Shown in pieces: positions 7,227-12,859 of a stretch of DNA of 21,836 nucleotides. The DNA is from a virus. Where the stretch lies: the IMG/VR virus record IMGVR_UViG_3300022837_000112, positions 1-21,836 of that record; one strand, 5' to 3'. The translations under genes were made by a program, and so were the position numbers. The notes under the pieces were generated by a model. The model was not told the DNA's origin and searched no databases. It saw only the letters and a program-made list of their open reading frames with translations. Numbering within the stretch: the first letter of the stretch is position 1; every line of letters starts with the position of its first letter.

Positions 7227-7539
7227 TGTTGATGACTACCAAACCAAGGCAATGAAGTTTCGTTTGCCCTCCGCCAACGCCACCTACGCCCTACTCAACC
7301 TAGCAGGTGAGGTGGGTGAGGTTACTAGCTTGGCTGCAAAGTTCATTAGGGATGGTGATCAATACCCCGAAGACTTCCGCAAGAGCATGAAAAAAGAATT
7401 AGGTGATATTATGTGGATGGTGGCTGCTGTTGCTGCTGATAATGGTCTGTTGATGTCTGATGTTTGTCGTGGAAACATGGACAAATTACAGAGTAGAAAA
7501 GACAGGGATGTTATTAAAGGCAGTGGTAACGAACGCTGA
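7219..7539 (+). CDS. mazG: MazG-like nucleotide pyrophosphohydrolase
   Basis: This is a 106-residue single-domain MazG. The metal-binding pattern E-x2-E...E-x2-D is present as E31-V-G-E34 (in NLAGEVGEV) and E60-L-G-D63 (in KKELGDIMW), and the end RKDRDVIKGSGNER matches the usual MazG tail. The family hydrolyses (d)NTPs to monophosphate and pyrophosphate. In phages it is thought to clear aberrant nucleotides or to adjust nucleotide pools or host alarmone signalling. It stands directly before the RNR gene and fits a nucleotide-supply cluster. The gene overlaps its upstream neighbour by 8 bases and is followed by the first leader region of the arm. Confidence 0.92.
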   Translation: MIDVDDYQTKAMKFRLPSANATYALLNLAGEVGEVTSLAAKFIRDGDQYPEDFRKSMKKELGDIMWMVAAVAADNGLLMSDVCRGNMDKLQSRKDRDVIKGSGNER

Positions 7540-7543
7540 TCTG

Positions 7544-7558
7544 TGCTATAACTATAAC
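7544..7558 (+). promoter_or_regulatory. candidate extended -10 promoter ahead of RNR
   Basis: TG (7544-7545), one base, then TATAAC (7547-7552), directly repeated as a second TATAAC (7553-7558). No clear -35 hexamer lies 16-18 bases upstream, so recognition would depend on the extended -10. It lies in the 63-base gap between MazG and RNR, one of only two such gaps in the + arm. A host sigma70-type promoter is an inference. Confidence 0.4.
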
Positions 7559-7563
7559 CCCAT

Positions 7564-7583
7564 AGCAGCTTAGGCTGCTTTTT
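7564..7583 (+). terminator. stem-loop with T run between MazG and RNR
   Basis: AGCAGC (7564-7569), loop TTAG, GCTGCT (7574-7579), then T's to 7583: a 6-bp perfect stem with a 5-T run, the form of a Rho-independent terminator for the replication operon. It sits 5 to 11 bases downstream of the candidate -10 elements, so it could instead be the 5' stem-loop of the RNR transcript or an attenuating partial terminator. Confidence 0.55.
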
Positions 7584-7602
7584 AATCGTCAAAAGGAAAT
7601 GA

Positions 7603-9561
7603 ATGACAACCGATAATCTACCTAGTCTCCGTGCACAAGTAATCACACGGCGCACATATAACCGACCGCTTATAGAAGGCGGCTTTGAATCATGGGAGCA
7701 AACAGTTGACCGTGTTATTGGTCACCAATCGTGGCTGTGGAATCGTGCAGACACAACAGCAACCGGAGTTGGCGCTGAGCTTGCCGAACTACGCACCCTT
7801 ATGTTAGAACGCAAGGTGTTAACATCAGGTCGCACCCTGTGGCTTGGTGGTACTGAGGTGGCTAAGAAGCGTGAGGCAAGTCAATTTAACTGCAGCTTCA
7901 CCAATGTAGAGACAGTGATGGATTGTGTGGATGCTTTATGGTTGCTGCTGCAAGGCTGTGGCGTAGGCTTCCGACCCATTGTTGGGCAGCTGACGGGCTA
8001 CCAGAAACCAATCCCTAAGCTGACTGTTAAACGCAGTGAGCGTACCACAAAGGGTGGTGTAGCTTACAACGAGGAGACATTTGATGCAGCAACAGGAGTG
8101 TGGACAATTAAAGTCGGAGACAGTGCAGAAGCTTGGGCAAAAAGCCTTGGTAAGCTGGTCGCCCATGCGTTTCCCGCCCGTGAACTTATACTTGATTTCA
8201 CCGAAATACGTCCGGCAGGCGAGCGTCTTTCTGGATACGGATGGATAAGCTCTGGTGATGCATCTTTGTGCAAGGCATACATAGCAATCCATAAGATACT
8301 GAACCGCCGCTCAGGGTCGCTGTTGACCCGCATGAACATCCTAGACTTGGTTAACTGGATGGGAACTGTGTTGTCGTCACGCCGCTCTGCTGAGATTGCC
8401 TTGTTTACATTTGGTGAAGATGAGTGGGAACAGTTTGCTGTTGCTAAGAAGGACTTTTGGATTGATAACGAGCAACGTGCCCAGTCTAATAACTCATTGG
8501 TTTTTAATACTAAGCCATTGAGGTCAGAGCTTGAGAAGATATTTGGTCTGATGGTTTCCAGCGGTGGCAGTGAGCCGGGCTTCATTAACGGTCAGGCAGC
8601 AACTAAACGTGCGCCTTGGTTTAAAGGTAGCAACCCCTGCGTTGAGATCTTGTTGGGAAACAAATCGTTCTGTAACTTGACCGAAATAGACTTGAATAAA
8701 TTTCATGGTGATAGTGCTGGACTACGCCGTGCAGTTGAGATTGCCGCTCGTGCTAACTACCGCCAGACCTGCGTGAACTTGAGAGACGGTATCTTGCAAG
8801 AAGCATGGCACATGAACAATGACTTCCTGCGTTTATGTGGTGTGGGCTTGACTGGTATTGCTACACGACCAGACCTACAGGCTTATGACTATGCAGAGCT
8901 ACAACGAACAGCGACTTCAGCAGCTTATGCAATGGCAGATGAACTTGGTACACCCCGTCCTAAGAACATAACCACTGTTAAGCCAAGCGGTACGTTGAGT
9001 AAGATTATGGATACCACTGAGGGTGTGCACAAGCCATTAGGTAAGTACATCATTAACAACGTGGTCTTCAGTAAGTTTGACTTAGTTGTTCCTAAGTTGC
9101 GTGGTGCTGGCTACAAAGTGTTTGACCACCCATTTGATAAAGAAAGTGTGTTAGTTGCGTTGCCAGTTAAGTGGGATACAGTTGAGTTTGATGTGCATAA
9201 CGGTATGGAGGTAAACCTTGAGAGTGCCTTTGATCAACTAGAACGATACAAGATGTTAATGACCAACTGGTGTCAACAAAACGTATCAGCAACGATTAGC
9301 TATGATGTAGATGAAGTGCCTGTAATTGTTGATTGGCTGTTGGAGAACTGGGATAACTATGTTGGCGTAAGTTTCTTATTCCGTAATGACCCAACAAAGA
9401 CAGCTGCCGACTTAGGTTACCCGTACCTACCGCAAGAGGTTGTAACCAAGGAGGTGTTTGAGAAGTATGTAGGTAGTATTGTTGACTTTGAATTAGACGA
9501 GACAACCGTATCAGATACACTAGATGATGATTGTGCTACCGGCGCATGTCCAATTCGTTGA
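7603..9561 (+). CDS. class II (adenosylcobalamin-dependent) ribonucleoside-triphosphate reductase, monomeric
   Basis: This 652-residue enzyme reduces ribonucleotides to deoxyribonucleotides using a B12-generated thiyl radical. The expected cysteines are visible: C97 (SQFNCSF) and C357 (SFCNLTE) as the active-site redox pair, C346 in NPCVEI as the radical cysteine with E348, and C644/C649 in CATGACPIR as the C-terminal shuttle pair. The C346-to-C357 spacing of 11 equals that of C408/C419 in the Lactobacillus leichmannii enzyme. Also present are QGCGVGF near 117-123 and TTVKPSGTLSKI near 457-468. It is shorter than the 739-residue model enzyme. No partner subunit or glutaredoxin is seen nearby, consistent with a monomeric enzyme recycled by host thioredoxin. 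An AAGGAA site precedes the ATG. It implies a host that makes or imports cobalamin. Confidence 0.93.
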   Translation: MTTDNLPSLRAQVITRRTYNRPLIEGGFESWEQTVDRVIGHQSWLWNRADTTATGVGAELAELRTLMLERKVLTSGRTLWLGGTEVAKKREASQFNCSFTNVETVMDCVDALWLLLQGCGVGFRPIVGQLTGYQKPIPKLTVKRSERTTKGGVAYNEETFDAATGVWTIKVGDSAEAWAKSLGKLVAHAFPARELILDFTEIRPAGERLSGYGWISSGDASLCKAYIAIHKILNRRSGSLLTRMNILDLVNWMGTVLSSRRSAEIALFTFGEDEWEQFAVAKKDFWIDNEQRAQSNNSLVFNTKPLRSELEKIFGLMVSSGGSEPGFINGQAATKRAPWFKGSNPCVEILLGNKSFCNLTEIDLNKFHGDSAGLRRAVEIAARANYRQTCVNLRDGILQEAWHMNNDFLRLCGVGLTGIATRPDLQAYDYAELQRTATSAAYAMADELGTPRPKNITTVKPSGTLSKIMDTTEGVHKPLGKYIINNVVFSKFDLVVPKLRGAGYKVFDHPFDKESVLVALPVKWDTVEFDVHNGMEVNLESAFDQLERYKMLMTNWCQQNVSATISYDVDEVPVIVDWLLENWDNYVGVSFLFRNDPTKTAADLGYPYLPQEVVTKEVFEKYVGSIVDFELDETTVSDTLDDDCATGACPIR

Positions 9562-9562
9562 T

Positions 9563-9670
9563 ATGAAAGAACAAACACAGGAGGCCGTGGAACACATGAA
9601 CCATTACAACAACAATGATTATTTTGCCCACCTAGTAATAGATGTAAAACAAGAAGACGTTAAGGAGTAA
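9563..9670 (+). CDS. 35-residue small ORF between RNR and PhoH
   Basis: An ATG one base after the RNR stop opens a 35-codon acidic frame (MKEQTQEAVEHMNHYNNND...) ending at TAA 9668-9670, two bases before the PhoH ATG. The tight fit suggests a real coupled gene. An internal ATG at 9596 has an AGGAGG at 9579-9584, 11 bases upstream, so a 24-residue form is also possible. The 3' end carries the PhoH ribosome binding site. No family is recognised, and it could be just a spacer. Confidence 0.4.
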   Translation: MKEQTQEAVEHMNHYNNNDYFAHLVIDVKQEDVKE

Positions 9671-9672
9671 CT

Positions 9673-10401
9673 ATGGTAACTAAGAAACAAACAGCAGAGC
9701 CAAAGACCACACCACAACATGGATTGAAGATGCGGCTGGATGACATGTTGACAATCCAACCTAAGACTGATAAGCAGAAGGAGTTCTTTGATGCCTATCA
9801 GCAGGGTCATTACTTCTGTGCCTTGTCTGGTGTGGCTGGTACAGGCAAGACTTACATTGCTTTCTACAAAGCTTTGGAAGAAGTTATGGAGAAGTCTAAT
9901 CCATACACCAAGCTTGTCATCATCCGCAGCTCAGTACAGAGTCGGGAGATGGGTCACTTGCCGGGCGATGCAGCTGAGAAGATGAACCAGTTTACTGAGC
10001 CGTACAAGCAGATTGCTGCAGAGTTGTTCAAGCGTAAGGACGCTTGGGACAGGTTGGTTGAGCAAGGGTACGTTGAGTTTCTATCTACATCATTCATTCG
10101 TGGCACGACATTTAACAATGCCATTGTCATGTTGGATGAGAGTCAGAACTGTACGATGCATGAGCTTGATACCATCATAACTCGTATTGGTAACGCCTCT
10201 AAGTTCTTCTTGTGCGGTGACTACCGACAGGTTGACTTGAAGAAGCGTGATGATAAGAGTGGACTGTTGGAGTTCTTGACTATCTTACGAGCAATGAAAG
10301 AGTTCACAGAGATTGAGTTTACAGTGGACGACATTGTACGCAGTAGTTTGGTGAAGAGCTACATCATTGCCCGAATCAAGTACGAAGATAGTAAATACTA
10401 A
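9673..10401 (+). CDS. phoH: PhoH-like P-loop ATPase
   Basis: This 242-residue cytoplasmic ATPase has AAGGAG 5 bases upstream of its ATG. Walker A is GVAGTGKT (53-60) and Walker B is AIVMLDESQN with D155/E156. RSSVQSREMGHLPGD (86-99) and FLCGDYRQVDL (around 195-205) are hallmarks of the PhoH family, which is related to the N-terminal part of RNA helicases. Marine phages often carry phoH. Its role is unresolved (phosphate stress, RNA processing or nucleotide metabolism). Here it follows RNR with no PhoB box visible upstream, so phosphate control is not supported by this sequence. It ends before the second leader region. Confidence 0.93.
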   Translation: MVTKKQTAEPKTTPQHGLKMRLDDMLTIQPKTDKQKEFFDAYQQGHYFCALSGVAGTGKTYIAFYKALEEVMEKSNPYTKLVIIRSSVQSREMGHLPGDAAEKMNQFTEPYKQIAAELFKRKDAWDRLVEQGYVEFLSTSFIRGTTFNNAIVMLDESQNCTMHELDTIITRIGNASKFFLCGDYRQVDLKKRDDKSGLLEFLTILRAMKEFTEIEFTVDDIVRSSLVKSYIIARIKYEDSKY

Positions 10402-10402
10402 C

Positions 10403-10411
10403 TGTTATAAT
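10403..10411 (+). promoter_or_regulatory. extended -10 promoter with consensus TATAAT
   Basis: TG (10403-10404), T, then TATAAT (10406-10411) is a perfect extended -10 element in the gap after PhoH. No convincing -35 is found at 16-18 bases. It would start transcription at about 10418-10419 and serve the three small genes at 10467-11243. Confidence 0.5.
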
Positions 10412-10418
10412 GTCTGGA

Positions 10419-10442
10419 GTAACACAGCTACAACTGTGTTAC
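10419..10442 (+). promoter_or_regulatory. 9-bp perfect inverted repeat at the predicted transcript start
   Basis: GTAACACAG (10419-10427), six-base loop CTACAA, CTGTGTTAC (10434-10442). The dyad begins 7 bases after the TATAAT, essentially at +1. It lacks a T run, so it is a poor intrinsic terminator. As RNA it would be a 5' stem-loop that protects the message; as DNA it could be an operator. The sequence alone does not decide between them. Confidence 0.6.
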
Positions 10443-10454
10443 AATCATTTCTTT

Positions 10455-10460
10455 TGGAGG
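10455..10460 (+). promoter_or_regulatory. strong ribosome binding site that decides the start at 10467
   Basis: TGGAGG lies 6 bases before the ATG at 10467. An earlier in-frame ATG at 10410 lies inside the -10 element and dyad and has no such site. Confidence 0.7.
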
Positions 10461-10466
10461 ATTTAT

Positions 10467-10649
10467 ATGATACGATTTGCGCTAAGACAAGGTATTGGAT
10501 TTGACATTGAATACAACGATGAGATTTGCTACGTTGCTATAGAGGATGGGGAGCATGAGCTTATGCTTGGTTTCAATGGCATCATTATTAAAATACCTTT
10601 TGTCCAGATTGAGATTGGTGATATGTTTGAGCTGGAGCTTAGCAAATGA
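10467..10649 (+). CDS. small hypothetical phage protein
   Basis: This 60-residue protein reads MIRFALRQGIGFDIEYND and onward, mostly beta-strand-like, with alternating hydrophobic and acidic residues (CYVAIEDGEHELMLGF, IIIKIPFVQIEIGD). It suggests a small beta-barrel or beta-sandwich fold. The start at 10467 was chosen for its TGGAGG site. It is first in a three-gene unit downstream of the promoter and dyad at 10403-10442. Its stop overlaps the next ATG by 4 bp. Function unknown. Confidence 0.7.
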   Translation: MIRFALRQGIGFDIEYNDEICYVAIEDGEHELMLGFNGIIIKIPFVQIEIGDMFELELSK

Positions 10650-10834
10650 TGACTGATGCTAAACCAAGAATTTCTTACCAGTTCAAAGAAGGACACTATT
10701 CTTTCTATAGGGGCAGGCTTAACAACCAACATCACCCTGAATCACACCGTGGTAAAGAGTGGCAACGTGGTTTTGATCGGGCTTACTTTGACAATATAGA
10801 TAGGATTACCCAGCATGCAGAACAAAAGGTTTGA
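10646..10834 (+). CDS. small basic hypothetical protein with W-x-R-G-F-x-x-A-Y motif
   Basis: This 62-residue protein starts at the ATG at 10646 (overlapping the prior stop) or the adjacent ATG at 10649. It is rich in His, Arg, Asn and Tyr. Residues about 36-49 (GKEWQRGFDRAYFD) faintly recall ribosome modulation factor-like phage proteins, which share a W-x-x-G-[FY]-x-x-A segment. That resemblance is weak and the role is unproven. It overlaps the next gene by 20 bases. Confidence 0.6.
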   Translation: MMTDAKPRISYQFKEGHYSFYRGRLNNQHHPESHRGKEWQRGFDRAYFDNIDRITQHAEQKV

Positions 10835-11243
10835 TAAAGAACTGTTTGATAAGTATGACAAGATGGGACGAGACATAGTCAAATCCTTTATTGGTCAATG
10901 GGGATTGATTGCTGAAGACAACCCTGATAGATACGGAGTTGATCTGCTCCTGTATGCTGACGGTGAGTTGAAGGGGTGTGCTGAAGTTGAGGTACGAAAC
11001 TCTTGGAAGACTGTTGAGTTTCCTTACGAAGATCTTAACGTACCATACCGCAAGAAGAAGCTATTAGAGAATGATATGGAGACGTTCTTCTTCTCCATCA
11101 ATGCTGATGGCACTGCTCTGTTCTTCTGCAAGGCTGATGATGTCCTGTCCTCTGAGGTGAAAGAAAGCCGCAACAAGTATGTATATAAAGGGGAACATTT
11201 TTATAAAGTCCCTCTTGATAAGCTAACTCATATAGTTCTTTAA
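10815..11243 (+). CDS. putative PD-(D/E)XK-type nuclease
   Basis: This 142-residue protein has an N-terminal helix (FDKELFDKYDKMGRD), then NPDRYGVDLLLYADGELKG with D43, then CAEVEVRNSW with E57 and E59, then FPYEDLNVPYRKKKLLEN. The layout of strand, Asp, strand, E-x-[EK], followed by a basic RKKK helix, is that of small PD-(D/E)XK fold phage endonucleases. The position normally held by Lys is Glu59 here, so activity is uncertain. The likely role is processing replication intermediates or cutting host DNA. It is the last + strand gene, and its stop overlaps the stop of the opposing gene. Confidence 0.5.
   Translation: MQNKRFDKELFDKYDKMGRDIVKSFIGQWGLIAEDNPDRYGVDLLLYADGELKGCAEVEVRNSWKTVEFPYEDLNVPYRKKKLLENDMETFFFSINADGTALFFCKADDVLSSEVKESRNKYVYKGEHFYKVPLDKLTHIVL
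11240..11243. other. convergent junction of the two genome arms (overlapping stop codons)
   Basis: The palindrome TTAA supplies TAA on both strands: + strand stop at 11241-11243 and - strand stop at 11240-11242. The two long transcription units therefore meet with a 4-bp overlap. I see no intrinsic terminator on either strand within about 100 bases. Confidence 0.9.
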
Positions 11244-12859
11244 CTGCGCCTACTAGCCAACCCACCCTTAGCCAACTTAGAAGCTGCTTCTCTGATGGCT
11301 TTGGTGGCTGGTACTGTATTGTCTGCCTTGCGGATCTCTTCCAAGTTATCTGCAATCTTACGCAGCAACGTAGCCCTCTCCACAGATCCTTGCTTTTCCA
11401 ATACGTCTGCCATATTCCTCAATGGAATAGGGTACAAAGGTGAGCCAGCCACTCTCGCTGTGTACTGATGTCCCATACCTGTCTTTGTTGACGTTATCTG
11501 TGAAGCAGCGGCGTAGGACTGAAACAATTCACGTATAGCTTTGTATGAATTATTAGTGGTAATTATCTGCTGCTTCTCTGGAAGGGCTTTAAATTTTTCA
11601 GTGTTACTAACTAAGGCTGCAGAATCGTTATACATCTTAATTGCTTCTTGACGCTTCTCACTGATAGGTTTATAGACATCAAGCTTTCCTGCAACAACTT
11701 TTTCTGCTTTATTAACCATCAACTTATCCGCTTCCACAAACGCATCTTCTGTTTCGTTCATAGCACCTGACCGTGGTATAGACAAAGCACGGGTTGACTT
11801 AGGATCTCCACTAATGGTACGAACAATAACATCTAAGTCTTGATTATCGTAAGCTGTGGCTGGCATGTTGACACGGCTAAATAAGTAATCAGCGTATGGC
11901 ATCTCTGTAGAAACAAAAGCAGATGGATCTCGGCCACCAAAAGAACCTGTATTAAACGGCAGGTTTAGATCTTTAGTAAAAGAAGGTGCAGCTATATTTA
12001 GCTCTGAGTGACTGAAAGATCCTCGTTGTGGTTTAGCAAAGCCCTGTTGACTCAGTGTATCCGCTCTATTAGAGTTACCGTGGAATAGTTGTTGCGGAGG
12101 TGTGCTTTTATATTTAAGACGCAGACGGTCCAAAGCCTTCTGATTCTTTTTAGCAAGCACTGTAAATAAAGATTTGTCTTTAGCTTTAGATGGGTCAGCT
12201 TCTCTACCGTTTAACATTCTAAAGTCACCCTGTGTTACACCTACAACAGAATCTTCAACACCGTCCATCATTAACTTAGGGAAACGATCTGTCCTTATCT
12301 CACGTATCTGTTCAATCATATCATTACGATCAGCAAGATTACTAACTGTTTTTAGCATTCCTTTGACCGCCTTGTCTGACACGATTACAACAGGCTCTTC
12401 AGCCAACGGCTGCATCAATCCTTTAGGTGCTGGTGGTTCTTCTTGCTGTGACACCACCTTAGAGAAGTCGTAGTTGCCTTCTTCATCTACAAAGTCATAC
12501 ACACTACCAGCGCCGGGGTAAGGTTCTGCGTCTACGTATTTACCTAAGTGTGTGAACACAGTGTTGTCATACTTCTCAGGATAGTTTTTCTTTAAGAAGT
12601 CCATCGTAGAGGCACCCTCAAACTCTAAAGCCTTGGCCTCTGCTGCCTGCACTTCTTCTGGTGCATACTTAGCCAGCCCCATAGGTTGTGGTGCTGCCTC
12701 CGGCATAGCCTTAGCTACAGGGAAAGCTTCTTCTGTTTGCTTTGCTAGTGTAGGCGTAGCTTCTAACATGTCAGCACCTACATCAGCAATACCTTGGATA
12801 GCTTTCTTAGTTGGCTGACTAGACAGTGCTTTGGTTAAAAGTTTATTAACAATACCCAT
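11240..12859 (-). CDS. 539-residue late protein with a possible ADP-ribosyltransferase-like segment
   Basis: This is the last gene of the leftward arm. Its ATG overlaps the previous stop as TAATG, with AGGTGA upstream. Residues 1-160 are Ala/Pro/Glu-rich and probably disordered. Residues about 256-380 contain LFHGNSNRADTLSQQGF, then FGGRDPSAFVSTEMPYADYLF, then NETEDAFVEADKL. A His-Gly near a strand end (H260), a later S-T-x(4)-A-x-Y block (Y325) and acidic candidates (E369, E371, E377) are the order of features in H-Y-E ADP-ribosyltransferases. The match is by eye and low confidence. The C-terminus is helical and basic, ending AKGGLASRRS. Its position beside an apparent internal virion protein suggests a virion or ejected protein. 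It could equally be an unrelated structural protein. Confidence 0.7.
   Translation of the reverse strand: MGIVNKLLTKALSSQPTKKAIQGIADVGADMLEATPTLAKQTEEAFPVAKAMPEAAPQPMGLAKYAPEEVQAAEAKALEFEGASTMDFLKKNYPEKYDNTVFTHLGKYVDAEPYPGAGSVYDFVDEEGNYDFSKVVSQQEEPPAPKGLMQPLAEEPVVIVSDKAVKGMLKTVSNLADRNDMIEQIREIRTDRFPKLMMDGVEDSVVGVTQGDFRMLNGREADPSKAKDKSLFTVLAKKNQKALDRLRLKYKSTPPQQLFHGNSNRADTLSQQGFAKPQRGSFSHSELNIAAPSFTKDLNLPFNTGSFGGRDPSAFVSTEMPYADYLFSRVNMPATAYDNQDLDVIVRTISGDPKSTRALSIPRSGAMNETEDAFVEADKLMVNKAEKVVAGKLDVYKPISEKRQEAIKMYNDSAALVSNTEKFKALPEKQQIITTNNSYKAIRELFQSYAAASQITSTKTGMGHQYTARVAGSPLYPIPLRNMADVLEKQGSVERATLLRKIADNLEEIRKADNTVPATKAIREAASKLAKGGLASRRS

Noticed and set aside
7540-7602. Cobalamin riboswitch ahead of the B12-dependent RNR
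   Set aside because: The leader is 63 bases, far too short for a B12 riboswitch, and holds only one 6-bp hairpin with no B12-box-like sequence.
8064-8585. Open frame of 173 codons on the - strand
   Set aside because: It lies entirely within the RNR gene, whose catalytic motifs prove the + strand frame; no ribosome binding site, no domain, and the opposite-frame openness follows from codon usage.
9673-10401. PhoB box control of phoH
   Set aside because: No tandem CTGTCAT-like repeats are seen upstream of the gene; only a coupled small ORF and the RNR 3' end are present.
10410-10466. N-terminal extension of the small gene at 10467, starting at ATG 10410
   Set aside because: That ATG overlaps the TATAAT and the dyad and has no ribosome binding site, whereas 10467 has TGGAGG at a good distance.
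11150-11240. Possible - strand terminator downstream of the virion arm (GGGA...TCCC around 11185-11215)
   Set aside because: Only about 4 bp can pair across a long loop and there is no T run after it; not a credible intrinsic terminator.
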